Shown: one piece after another, positions 53,263 through 61,851 of the stretch | Layout: each line of letters opens with the position of its first letter | How positions within the stretch are numbered: position 1 is the first letter of the stretch | Assembly (NCBI GenBank): GCA_023423975.1 | Contig: JAFAEO010000073.1 | Location: 434,001-498,000, forward strand | Source: Pseudomonadota bacterium | GTDB taxonomy: Bacteria > Pseudomonadota > Gammaproteobacteria > Burkholderiales > Burkholderiaceae_B | DNA: 64,000 nucleotides | Direction of reading: 5' to 3' | Program-made: the position numbers and the translations under genes | The notes under the pieces: model-generated | The model's database searches: none | Told to the model about the DNA's origin: nothing | The model's input: the letters and a program-made list of their open reading frames with translations, nothing else

Positions 53263-54309
53263 ATGAAAAACTCTGATAAAGCCGCAAGCAGGGCCAATAT
53301 TGCAGATATTGCCAAACTGGCTAATGTGTCCACTGCCACGGTAGACCGCGTACTGAACCACCGGTCGGGTGTGCGCGAGGCCACAGTCCAGCGCGTACTG
53401 CGCGCCGCTGCCGAGCTTGCCTATCTGCCGGAAAATGATCTGTATGCGGCACTTACACCCAGCGCCATGCGTATTTCATTTGTGCTTCCCAAAGGCACCA
53501 ACCGCTTTATCAGGATGCTGGGCGACACCATCACTTACTCCCAGGACAGCTGGACGCCCTATAACGTGAAATGCAGAGTCGACTATGTGGAAGGCTTCAA
53601 TCCCGAGGCCCTTGCCACAAGCCTGAAAAAGCAGGCAGAGCGCGCTGACGCCGTGGCCTGCATGGCCATTGAACACCCCTTGGTGCGCGACGCCATCGAG
53701 GAACTGGTCGATAAGGGCAAACATGTGATAACGCTGATTACCGATATTTCCAATACGCGCCGCGCCGCCTATATCGGCCTGGACAACCGTGCCGCGGGCC
53801 GTACTGCGGCGTACCTGATTGCCCGCTTTATTGGCGCACGGCCGGCCAAGGTTGCCATGATCGCCGGCAGCCTGAGCTATCGCGCTCACGAGGAGCGTGA
53901 AATGGGTTTTCTGTATATGTTCAAGGAGCTGTTTCCCACCGTTGAAGTAGTAGGATTGCGCGAAGGCCTCGATAGTGCCGAAGAAAATTATCGGCTCACG
54001 CGGCAACTGCTGGAGCAATCACCGGATTTGGCTGGCATCTACAATATCGGCGGCGCGTCTGACGGTGTGGCCAAAGCGCTCAAGGAAGCAGGCCTGGCGC
54101 ACAAAGTGGTGTTTATCGGTCATGGACTCACACCCGATACCCGCGCCCTGCTGATCGACGGAACCATGGATGCCGTCATTACACAGAATCCACAGTCCTC
54201 TACCATGAACTGTATCCGCATCTTTGCCAATCTGCGTGATCGACGGCCGGTAATGAGCGGCATCGACCCCGTGCAAAGCCAGATTATTTTCCGGGAAAAC
54301 CTGCCCTGA
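53263..54309 (+). CDS. LacI family transcriptional regulator
   Basis: About 348 residues. The HTH and hinge read ANIADIAKLANVSTATVDRVLN, followed by a periplasmic-binding-type sensor domain (YIGLDNRAAGRTAAYLIARF, YNIGGASDGVAKALKEAG). Upstream in-frame ATGs at 53245 and 53248 lie inside an operator-like repeat, so ATG 53263 is preferred. Divergent from the TRAP/VOC/RuBisCO-like/kinase operon, it is the likely sugar-acid sensor. Confidence 0.88.
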   Translation: MKNSDKAASRANIADIAKLANVSTATVDRVLNHRSGVREATVQRVLRAAAELAYLPENDLYAALTPSAMRISFVLPKGTNRFIRMLGDTITYSQDSWTPYNVKCRVDYVEGFNPEALATSLKKQAERADAVACMAIEHPLVRDAIEELVDKGKHVITLITDISNTRRAAYIGLDNRAAGRTAAYLIARFIGARPAKVAMIAGSLSYRAHEEREMGFLYMFKELFPTVEVVGLREGLDSAEENYRLTRQLLEQSPDLAGIYNIGGASDGVAKALKEAGLAHKVVFIGHGLTPDTRALLIDGTMDAVITQNPQSSTMNCIRIFANLRDRRPVMSGIDPVQSQIIFRENLP

Positions 54310-54384
54310 TCGCGCCGCTGCACACAAGTTTGCTGCCCGCCCTGCCATCTATTGCATCTGCAATAGATCGCCCTCCTGGCAACG

Positions 54385-54960
54385 CTACACGGCAGGCATG
54401 GTGACAAGCGGCTTGGCCGAAGAGTCAGGAACCGGTGTTCTGGCTACATTCATGACCATGGAAAGCAGCGAATAATAGCCATTGATGCCGACAAGATCCA
54501 TCACCCCCTGCTCGCCAAACTGCTGCAACGCGCGCTCATAGGTGTGATCGCATACCGACTGATTGCGAAACAGCTCGGTCGAGAATGCATAAAGTATCGC
54601 CTCGTCCTCAGCCAGGCCATCAGGCTTGCGGCCTTCGCGAATGGCCTCGATCGTTTGTTCGGATACGCCTTCACGCAACGCTATCGGCGCATGAATCGCC
54701 CACTCGACCTGCTGGGACCATTGCCGCGAGGTAATCAGGATCGCCAGCTCCGACAGGCGCTGCCCCAGGGCGCTGCGATACCGCAGGTACTCGCCCATAC
54801 GACTGGCGTGGGCCATGAGTTCAGGGCTGCGCATCAAGGGAATGAAAGGCGACAAAAGTCCGCCGCGCGGGCCGTTGATAATTTCCTGGGCATACTGTTT
54901 CTGATCGGCACCCCAGGTTTCTGGTGCGAGGGGCGGAAGGCGGTCCGGATGCTGGTTCAT
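54385..54960 (-). CDS. Carboxymuconolactone decarboxylase (CMD/AhpD-fold) family protein
   Basis: About 191 residues of AhpD fold. LRYRSALGQRLSELAILITS and VEWAIHAPIALREGVSEQTI give the family's Glu and His positions (E-W-x-x-H), but the CxxC of peroxidase-type AhpD is absent, so a redox role is unlikely. The frame opens further upstream; ATG 54960 starts at the conserved region. It is the last gene of the minus-strand tartrate-type cluster, separated from the dehydratase small subunit by about 160 bases. Confidence 0.8.
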   Translation of the reverse strand: MNQHPDRLPPLAPETWGADQKQYAQEIINGPRGGLLSPFIPLMRSPELMAHASRMGEYLRYRSALGQRLSELAILITSRQWSQQVEWAIHAPIALREGVSEQTIEAIREGRKPDGLAEDEAILYAFSTELFRNQSVCDHTYERALQQFGEQGVMDLVGINGYYSLLSMVMNVARTPVPDSSAKPLVTMPAV

Positions 54961-55120
54961 AATGGCTCTACAGTTGAAATAAAGAGAATTGGCGAAGTAC
55001 AGATTCTGCAACTATACCAATTCCCTTATCCCAACAACAGCGCAGTCGGCATACTGGCTGGTTAATCGTATAAAACCGCAGGCAACAAAATCGGTGCTTG
55101 CCGATGAAAGATCACAGTCT

Positions 55121-55684
55121 TCACGCGTTGAGCAGCTTACGATACTTTTCCACTTCCTGCTCATAAAGATCGCCGCCCTGAGTATCGTTCGTCACCAGCA
55201 GGGGGAAGTTTTCTATTTCCAGGCGCTGAATCGCTTCGGTCTTAAGATCTTCATACGCGACAATTTCCGCTTTCCTGATACAGGCAAACAGGGTTGCAGA
55301 AATGCCGCCAATGGCAGAGAACGAGACTGCATTAAAATCGATGCAGGCCTGGCGAATCTCTTTTGCACGATTTCCTTTCCCAATGGCAGCCTTGACCCCA
55401 TATTCAAATAATTTCGGTGTATAGGGATCCATTCGGTAAGACGACGTTGGCGCCACCACCCCAATGACATGGTCCGGTTTGGTCGGCCCGGGCCCGCCGT
55501 AAAAAACAACCTGCCCTTGCAAATCCACCGGCAGAGGTTTGCCCTGATCAAGCAGAGCAATAAGCCGCTTATGCGCAGCATCGCGCGCCATATAAATTAT
55601 GCCGCTCAGATATACTTCATCGCCAACCCTGAGCTGGCTGATTTGCTCGTCGGACATAGGCATTGTCAGATGATAGGTTTTCAT
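55121..55684 (-). CDS. ttdB: Tartrate dehydratase / class I fumarase beta subunit
   Basis: A 187-residue protein: the swinging C-terminal domain of two-subunit class I hydro-lyases. GDEVYLSGIIYMARDAAHKR is the diagnostic segment, followed by GQVVFYGGPGPTKPDHVIG and TSSYRMDPYTPKLFE. AAGGGATG precedes ATG 55684; the longer frame to 55834 runs into the alpha gene. Together with the alpha subunit it would dehydrate L-tartrate, malate/fumarate or mesaconate; the adjacent D-tartrate dehydratase favours tartrate. Confidence 0.85.
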   Translation of the reverse strand: MKTYHLTMPMSDEQISQLRVGDEVYLSGIIYMARDAAHKRLIALLDQGKPLPVDLQGQVVFYGGPGPTKPDHVIGVVAPTSSYRMDPYTPKLFEYGVKAAIGKGNRAKEIRQACIDFNAVSFSAIGGISATLFACIRKAEIVAYEDLKTEAIQRLEIENFPLLVTNDTQGGDLYEQEVEKYRKLLNA

Positions 55685-55697
55685 TACATCCCTTCCT

Positions 55698-56540
55698 TCA
55701 GATAATGGCCGTTTTGCGACGCGAGGCATGGCACTGTATATTGACTGCCACTGGCAACGCTGTGATATGACAGGCATACGTTTCAACCGCGACCCACAAC
55801 GCCGTATTGGACCCGCCGTAACCTTGTGGACCAATCCCTGTTTTGTTTATTTCAGCCAGCAGTTCTGATTCCAGCTGTGCGATATGCGGCAGCTCACTGT
55901 GAACACCAATGTCACGCAAAATGGCTTTCTTGGCAATTTCCGTCACCTTATCGAAACTGCCGCCCAGTCCAACGCCAACCGTCAACGGAGGGCAGGCACT
56001 GCCTCCCGCCCTGATGATTGCCTGAAGCACAAAGTCTTTAACACCCTGAACGCCTTCGCCAGGTAACAAAAACTTCATGGTGCTCCAGTTTTCACTGCCC
56101 CCTCCCTTGGGTAAAACCGTCAGGCGAATCTGTTCGCCTGGCACAATTTCCGTATGCAAAACCGCCGGAGTATTGTCATTCGTATTCATTCTTGTTAAGG
56201 GATCACCAACCACAGATTTACGCATGAATCCTTCGGCATACCCTTTTCTGACGCCGCTCTGAAGCGCATCATTGAAATTACAGCCTGTAATATGCACATC
56301 CTGTCCCACTTCTGCATAAACAATGGTCAGGCCCGTGTCATGGCAATAGGAAACATTATTCTCTCTTGCAATACGGTCGTTCTCGATGAGTTTTATCAAT
56401 ACCTGTTTACCCAGCGGCGACACTTCTGTTTCTGCTGCACGGTGGAAGCTATTCACCAGATTTTCCGGCAATTGATGACAGGCATCAATACACAATTGAG
56501 CAACAGTATTCGTTATCAGTTCAGTGTTAATTTCACGCAT
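55698..56540 (-). CDS. ttdA: Tartrate dehydratase / class I fumarase alpha subunit
   Basis: About 280 residues, the [4Fe-4S] subunit of two-component class I fumarase/tartrate dehydratase. Cluster Cys candidates are in VSYCHDTGLTIVY (about residue 71) and GGSACPPLTVGVGLGG (about residue 185), with a third probably near GCNFNDALQSG. GGGSENWSTMKFLLPG is a conserved block. ATG 56540 has GAGAG upstream; the upstream TTG is rejected. It lies 13 bases after the D-tartrate dehydratase gene. Confidence 0.85.
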   Translation of the reverse strand: MREINTELITNTVAQLCIDACHQLPENLVNSFHRAAETEVSPLGKQVLIKLIENDRIARENNVSYCHDTGLTIVYAEVGQDVHITGCNFNDALQSGVRKGYAEGFMRKSVVGDPLTRMNTNDNTPAVLHTEIVPGEQIRLTVLPKGGGSENWSTMKFLLPGEGVQGVKDFVLQAIIRAGGSACPPLTVGVGLGGSFDKVTEIAKKAILRDIGVHSELPHIAQLESELLAEINKTGIGPQGYGGSNTALWVAVETYACHITALPVAVNIQCHASRRKTAII

Positions 56541-56553
56541 TTTTCTCTCAATC

Positions 56554-57717
56554 CTATCCAATCATCTTTGCAAAAAGCGAGAACAGCTGCGGCTTGCATT
56601 CGAATCCAAAGCCCGGCGCATCCGGGACATTGACCATCCCATCGACTATTTTCGTTGTACTGCCGTAGCCACCCATAGGCTGAAATATACCCGGATAGAC
56701 CTCGGAGCCTCCCAAGCCAAAACCGGCCACCACCTGCAACGCCATCAATTGGCCGCCATGCGGAAAACAGAATTTTCGGCTGAAGCCGCGACTTTCTATC
56801 TCATTTAGCATGCGCGCATATTCCGTTATGCCATACGCCAGTCCCGAATCCATCTGGAAAATATCACGATCGCGACGCATTCCACCATACAAGGTCAGGT
56901 TCTTCACATCCTGGTGCGAGAACAGATTCTCACCTGTCGCTATCGGTCCCTCATATTCGTTAGCAACCATTGCATTCAAATCGAAATCCAAGGGGTCGCC
57001 GGCTTCTTCGAACCAGCGTAGCTGATACGGTTGAATGCTCCTGGCATATGCTCTTGCGGCGGCAAGATCAAATCGTCCGTTGGCGTCCACCGCCAGATTC
57101 CTGCCTTCTCCTGCCACGGCCAGGGCATCCTCAATCCGGCGCATGTCTTCGCTCAGGCTTGCACCGCCGATTTTCATTTTGTACATCGTAAAGCCGCTGT
57201 CGCGATAGGATTGCAGTTCTTCCTTGAGTTTGCGCCCCCCCTCTCCTTCATAATAGTAACCACCAGCAGCGTAGACAAATGCATGACATGCCTCGTGATC
57301 CAATCGGTAACGCTGCCGGATCAACTGGCTCACCGGGCAATCCTGCAGCTTGCCATTCAGATCCCAAATAGCCAGCTCAAGGGCGCTGGCGGCCGCAGCA
57401 CGATCTCCATGCCCGCCCGGCTTTTCGTTACGCAGCGCACAAGCCAATACTTTTTCCGGGCAAATCATCCCGTTCTGGTCCAATAATGCGTCAGGTGGCT
57501 CCTGCTCTATTCTGGGAATCATCCGGCTATTTAGAATGCCGCTTTGCGCGTACCGGCCAATCGAGTTGAAAGCCAAGCCGACTACCGGCCTGTTGTTGCG
57601 TATCTGGTCCGTCACGACTGCCACAAGCGACACCGTATGCTCGGAGAAATTGACCAATGCATTCGAAATATTACTTTTCAAATGCACAGGACTTTCAATA
57701 ATGCGGGTAATTTTCAT
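56554..57717 (-). CDS. tarD: D(-)-tartrate dehydratase, enolase superfamily (mandelate racemase subgroup)
   Basis: A 387-residue enolase-superfamily enzyme that removes water from D-tartrate to form oxaloacetate. The pattern of the characterised Bradyrhizobium TarD is followed closely: NEKPGGHGDR, AFVYAAGGYYYEGEG, the K-x-K base pair at Lys180/Lys182 in YKMKIGGA, metal ligands Asp211 (AVDANGRF), Glu237 (WFEEAGDP) and Glu263 (ATGENLFSHQD), and general-acid His320 in CFPHGGQ. AGAGG precedes ATG 57717. First enzyme gene after the Bug receptor in an operon regulated by GntR. Confidence 0.88.
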   Translation of the reverse strand: MKITRIIESPVHLKSNISNALVNFSEHTVSLVAVVTDQIRNNRPVVGLAFNSIGRYAQSGILNSRMIPRIEQEPPDALLDQNGMICPEKVLACALRNEKPGGHGDRAAAASALELAIWDLNGKLQDCPVSQLIRQRYRLDHEACHAFVYAAGGYYYEGEGGRKLKEELQSYRDSGFTMYKMKIGGASLSEDMRRIEDALAVAGEGRNLAVDANGRFDLAAARAYARSIQPYQLRWFEEAGDPLDFDLNAMVANEYEGPIATGENLFSHQDVKNLTLYGGMRRDRDIFQMDSGLAYGITEYARMLNEIESRGFSRKFCFPHGGQLMALQVVAGFGLGGSEVYPGIFQPMGGYGSTTKIVDGMVNVPDAPGFGFECKPQLFSLFAKMIG

Positions 57718-57736
57718 TTGCTGCTTGCCTCTGCTA

Positions 57737-58699
57737 TTACTTCTTTTCTACTTTGGCTGTACCTGTAATTTTTTTCCACTTTTGCGCCTCATCTTCCAGG
57801 TAAGCAGTGAACTGCGCCGCAGTCTGTTCTTTGGCCGGCGTCAGCGCCAGTTTTTTAAATTGTTCAAGCGTGGCAGGATCCTTTAACGTTTTATTCACTT
57901 GTGCATTCAGCAATTCAATAACGTCTGACGGTGTGCCTTTGGGCGCCATCAGAGCAAAAAATGCAACGGTATTCAGACCGGGAAATCCTGCCTGGTCTGT
58001 CGAAGGGGTGTCAGGCAGAAACGCAGAGCGCTCTGAAGCCACGACAGCCAGCGCCTTGAGTCTGCCCGCTTTGATCTGCGGCAAAATGGCAGGAAGCGTA
58101 TCGGACAACCCGCTAATCAGACCACTTATCACCTGTGGCTGCGCCTCCGAGCTGCCTTTGAATGGGACATGTGTCATCTTTGCACCCGCCGTACTTAAAA
58201 AATATTCCATCGTCAGATGCTGGGTTGAGCCGGTACCCGCAGAAGCAAAGTTCAAATCCTCCTGTTTTGCCTTGGCCACCAGGTCTTTCAGCGAGCTGAT
58301 GCCAGTATCGGGATTGACAGCCAATACCTGCGGCGAGGTGGCTATTTCGGCAATGGGCTGCAAATCCTTAAGCGGATCGTAGCTGAGTGATTTGTACAAA
58401 TGAGGTGCGATGGAAAACGGCCCCGTACTGGTCAACAGCAAGGTATAGCCGTCCGATTTTGCGCGCGCGGCATAGCCTGTACCAATCGTGCCGCCGGCTC
58501 CGCCTCTGTTTTCGACAATAAATGCCTGGCCCAGGGCTTTGGACAGTTTTTCACCCACGGTGCGGGCAATCAGATCGCCGGTCTGTCCTGCGGGAAAAGG
58601 CACAATGATTGATACCGGTTTTTCCGGGTACTGTGCCTGCGCACAGCTCATAGCGGCAAGGCTCAGGCCAGCGGCAAGCCCCAATACATATTTGTTCAT
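57737..58699 (-). CDS. Tripartite tricarboxylate transporter receptor, Bug family
   Basis: A 320-residue secreted binding protein with signal peptide ending at CAQAQYPEKP and mature start VSIIVPFPAGQTGDLIART. AAAGGAG precedes ATG 58699. First gene of the operon with D-tartrate dehydratase and TtdAB-like subunits, so tartrate or a near relative is its most likely ligand. No TctA/TctB membrane genes are nearby; it must use a permease encoded elsewhere. Confidence 0.88.
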   Translation of the reverse strand: MNKYVLGLAAGLSLAAMSCAQAQYPEKPVSIIVPFPAGQTGDLIARTVGEKLSKALGQAFIVENRGGAGGTIGTGYAARAKSDGYTLLLTSTGPFSIAPHLYKSLSYDPLKDLQPIAEIATSPQVLAVNPDTGISSLKDLVAKAKQEDLNFASAGTGSTQHLTMEYFLSTAGAKMTHVPFKGSSEAQPQVISGLISGLSDTLPAILPQIKAGRLKALAVVASERSAFLPDTPSTDQAGFPGLNTVAFFALMAPKGTPSDVIELLNAQVNKTLKDPATLEQFKKLALTPAKEQTAAQFTAYLEDEAQKWKKITGTAKVEKK

Positions 58700-58729
58700 T
58701 GCAGTCTCCTTTGATTTGTTCTGGATTTA

Positions 58730-58760
58730 ATAGTACGTACCATTAATTAGTACGTACTAT
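58730..58760. promoter_or_regulatory. GntR-type operator, perfect 11-base inverted repeat
   Basis: ATAGTACGTAC (58730-58740), nine bases, GTACGTACTAT (58750-58760): perfect dyad whose arms are themselves palindromic (AGTACGTACT). The GT-AC core is that of GntR-family operators. It lies 30 bases upstream of the Bug gene, where binding would block its promoter, and upstream of the divergent GntR gene. Confidence 0.65.
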
Positions 58761-58882
58761 TATAATGAAATCTCATCGATCGTCAAGAACCTATATTGAG
58801 CAGGCGCCAACGTAACACCCCGGTCCGATGACTCAAAGGCCGTTTCCTAAGTACAATGGGCTCTATTAGAGGAATGCAAACT

Positions 58883-59611
58883 ATGGATGTCAGATACTCG
58901 GAACTTGCCAATACCATCGTAAAAAACATCAAGGATGGCATTTATCCGGTGGGCTCCCGGTTGCCAAGCGAGGTTGATTTTGCGCGCCAATTCGATGTCA
59001 GCAGAACAACAATACGATCAGCATTAAGGGTTGTGGAAGATCTGGGACTGATATCGCGCAAGCGCCGGGCCGGCACGGTTGTAGAGGCGGCCAAGCCTGC
59101 CAGCCAATACAGTAAATCGCTCCATAGTATCGAGGACCTGGTCAATTACGCGAGCAAGACTATTCGAAATGTCCTGGATATCAGCGAAATTATTTGTGAT
59201 GACGCACTGGCAACGACCCTGGAATGCAAGGCTGGAAAACGCTGGCTTCGTGTACAGATACTACGAACCGAATTAACAGACCGGGATCATCCTATCTGCT
59301 GGACCGATGCCTATATGGACCCGGATGACGGACGGGCCATCCTGGATCTTATCAAGGACGGCTCCGGCCTGTTGTGCCATTTCATCGAACAGCGTACAGG
59401 TCGTACCGTCATTGATTTGAAACAGCAGGTCGGGGCCACGCAGGTTCCCGCAGCGGTGGCTCATTTGTTGCAGGTAGAAGCAGATTCCGTAGGCCTGGAG
59501 ATCACCCGTCATTATCTGGACCAGGCAAAAAAAGTATTTCTTATCACAGTCAACATTTATCCAAAAGACAAATTCAAATTTACGTTCTGGATTCACCGCG
59601 ATAAGCATTAA
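58883..59611 (+). CDS. GntR family transcriptional regulator, HutC/UTRA type
   Basis: About 242 residues. The N-terminal winged helix reads YPVGSRLPSEVDFARQFDVS then RTTIRSALRVVEDLGLISRK, followed by a UTRA effector domain. AGAGGA is well placed for ATG 58883; ATG 58874 is too close. It is divergent from the Bug-TarD-TtdAB operon, with a matching operator between them, and is probably inactivated by the imported acid. Confidence 0.88.
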   Translation: MDVRYSELANTIVKNIKDGIYPVGSRLPSEVDFARQFDVSRTTIRSALRVVEDLGLISRKRRAGTVVEAAKPASQYSKSLHSIEDLVNYASKTIRNVLDISEIICDDALATTLECKAGKRWLRVQILRTELTDRDHPICWTDAYMDPDDGRAILDLIKDGSGLLCHFIEQRTGRTVIDLKQQVGATQVPAAVAHLLQVEADSVGLEITRHYLDQAKKVFLITVNIYPKDKFKFTFWIHRDKH

Positions 59612-59691
59612 GCCTCAAGACAACGGCAGGCCCCTGGCCCGCCGCGCTTAAACCCGTCCAGCTTATTTACCCGCCGGGATCACGACTGGCA

Positions 59692-60582
59692 TTAGCCGTT
59701 CAGGTTCGACTTGAAAAACGCTAGCGTCCGGGACCAAGCCAGCTTTGCCGCGGCCTCGTCGTAACGGGGTGTCGTGTCATTATGAAATCCATGATTGGCG
59801 CCGTCATACATGTGCATTTCATACTTCTTGCTATTGGCCTTGAGCGCTGCTTCGTAATCCGGCCATCCCGCGTTGATACGCTCGTCGATGCCGGCATAAT
59901 GGATCAATAGTGGCGCCTTGATTTTCGGTACATCCGCAACAGCCGGTTGACCACCGTAAAACGGTACTGCTGCAGCCAGATCCGGCATACGAACAGCCAA
60001 CATATTGACCACCCCGCCTCCATAGCAAAATCCGACGGCGCCAAGCGTGCCATTCACGGCTTCGTGTCCTTTCAGAAATTGCGCTGCCGCCACCATATCT
60101 TCAGTGCGTTTGGCCGGATCCAGTTTCGCAAAAAGCTCGCGTGCCTTATCTTCATCACCGGGATAACCGCCAGCCGGCGTGAGCGCATCGGGTGCAAAAG
60201 CGACGTAGTTTTCAACGGCCAGTCGTCTTGCCACGTCCTCGATATAGGGATTGAGCCCCCTGTTTTCGTGAATAACGACAACACCAGGCAACTTGCCCTT
60301 GGCGTCGGCTGGCTGTGCCAGATAGCCCTTCATGGTGCCGTTACCTTGCGCAGACGGATACTCCTGGTAACCGGCTTTAATTCGTTTGTCATCGGGCGCA
60401 ATTTGCTGTGCCCAGGCAAAATTCGGCGCAAGACTGCTGAGAATCGCAGAGGCTGTGACGCCGCCTACGGCATAGCGCGCTGAACGATCCAGAAACTGCC
60501 TGCGGTTGATACCACCGTGCACATAGGCATCAAACAGCTTAAGGACATCGGGGTGAAAATCACTCGCTTTTTTTCGATTCAT
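59692..60582 (-). CDS. Dienelactone hydrolase family protein, exported (YghX-like)
   Basis: About 296 residues of alpha/beta-hydrolase fold. The nucleophile Cys is in GAVGFCYGGGVVN, Asp in HYAGIDERINAG and His in DGANHGFHNDTTPRYDE, the Cys-Asp-His triad of dienelactone hydrolases. An N-terminal NRRQFLDRSARYAVGGV suggests a Tat signal, as in YghX-type proteins. AAGGAG precedes ATG 60582; upstream in-frame residues are not family-like. No chlorocatechol genes are near, so a real dienelactone substrate is doubtful. Confidence 0.87.
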   Translation of the reverse strand: MNRKKASDFHPDVLKLFDAYVHGGINRRQFLDRSARYAVGGVTASAILSSLAPNFAWAQQIAPDDKRIKAGYQEYPSAQGNGTMKGYLAQPADAKGKLPGVVVIHENRGLNPYIEDVARRLAVENYVAFAPDALTPAGGYPGDEDKARELFAKLDPAKRTEDMVAAAQFLKGHEAVNGTLGAVGFCYGGGVVNMLAVRMPDLAAAVPFYGGQPAVADVPKIKAPLLIHYAGIDERINAGWPDYEAALKANSKKYEMHMYDGANHGFHNDTTPRYDEAAAKLAWSRTLAFFKSNLNG

Positions 60583-60715
60583 GTTGCGGACTCCTTGACA
60601 GGCGGGCCAACTGGCCCGGATTGGCTGAGAAAGGAACTGATGAACAAATTGCACGAACACTGAAATGTGAAACCCGATCCTGATACCATATGCTGGCGCA
60701 GGAGGGCTTTACGCC

Positions 60716-60731
60716 GATCCTGTACAGGATC
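60716..60731. promoter_or_regulatory. 16-base perfect palindrome upstream of asparaginase
   Basis: GATCCTGTACAGGATC at 60716-60731 is a perfect palindrome 38 bases before the asparaginase start, and GATCCTGATAC at 60676 is a partial copy of its left arm. The position fits an operator for a regulator not encoded next to it. Confidence 0.4.
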
Positions 60732-60768
60732 ACATTCGTGTTAATTAAATCACAATAAGGGGACAATC

Positions 60769-61821
60769 ATGAAAAAATTCTCATTTGTATTAGCCGGACT
60801 ATGCGCGACACTGATCGGCGCTGCCCACGCCCAGGATAAGCCAACCGTCCAGTTTATTGCCACCGGCGGAACAATTGCCATGAAAATTGATCCGGTCAAA
60901 AAGGCGCCGGTACCGGCGATCTCCGGCGATGACCTGCTGGCCACGGTACCCGGCGTGGCCGAGTTCGCCAAAATAGAAGTCAACAATCTATCGAACGTAC
61001 CGTCAGACTATATGGATCCGCCGCGCTGGATCGAACTGAGCAAGGCGGTCAGTGCTGCGGCGCAACGACCGGAAGTGTCCGGTGTCATTGTGTCACACGG
61101 CACCGATACGCTGGAGGAAACCGCATTCTGGCTGGATTTGACTGTGCAATCGGACAAACCCATCGTCCTGATCGGCGCCCAGCGCAATGCCTCCTCCCCC
61201 GATTTTGACGGCCCCCGCAATCTGCTGAATGCGGTGCGTATTGCCGTAGACGAACAGGCAAAGGGCAAAGGCACCATGCTGGCCATGAACAACCAGATCA
61301 ATGCCGCGCGTCATGTTACAAAAACCCATACAGCCAATGTGGAAACATTTCAATCTGGTGACTATGGTTTCCTGGGCGAAGTCTATCCTGATCGTGTGAT
61401 ATTTGCCCGGGCGCCACTGAGCCGCCAGCATATCGCCATCAGTGCTGAGACCATGCCCAAAGTAGAGATTGTTGCCATGTATGGCGGCGCCGATGGCAGC
61501 CTGCTGCGAAGCGCCGTAGATCAGGGAGCAAAGGGCATTGTGGTACAGGCGCTGGGCATGGGAAATATGAACAAGCCGATGTTCGAAGCTGTCAAATATG
61601 CATTGGGAAAACAAGTTCCTGTTGTGATTTCCACCCGTGTCTACAACGGCCGCGTAATGGCCAACTACGGATTTGAAGGCGGCGGTAAAACGACAGCAGA
61701 CGCAGGCGCTGTTATGGCGGGAAATCTGAGCCCGCAAAAAGCCCGTATTCTGCTGATGCTTCTTTTGCAAAGCGGCAAATCTGGCAAAGAAGACCTGCAG
61801 GCGGCATTTGACGCCATGTAA
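60769..61821 (+). CDS. ansB: L-asparaginase, type II (periplasmic)
   Basis: A 350-residue secreted asparaginase/glutaminase-asparaginase. A signal peptide ends at AHAQDK. The two Thr motifs are present: FIATGGTIAMK (nucleophile Thr) and IVSHGTDTLEETAFW (second Thr with Asp). Hydrolyses asparagine to aspartate and ammonia in the periplasm. GGGGA precedes ATG 60769. Single gene; a tandem array lies 36 bases after its stop. Confidence 0.92.
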   Translation: MKKFSFVLAGLCATLIGAAHAQDKPTVQFIATGGTIAMKIDPVKKAPVPAISGDDLLATVPGVAEFAKIEVNNLSNVPSDYMDPPRWIELSKAVSAAAQRPEVSGVIVSHGTDTLEETAFWLDLTVQSDKPIVLIGAQRNASSPDFDGPRNLLNAVRIAVDEQAKGKGTMLAMNNQINAARHVTKTHTANVETFQSGDYGFLGEVYPDRVIFARAPLSRQHIAISAETMPKVEIVAMYGGADGSLLRSAVDQGAKGIVVQALGMGNMNKPMFEAVKYALGKQVPVVISTRVYNGRVMANYGFEGGGKTTADAGAVMAGNLSPQKARILLMLLLQSGKSGKEDLQAAFDAM

Positions 61822-61851
61822 AGGGTTTGAGTAAAATCCTGTCTATAAATA

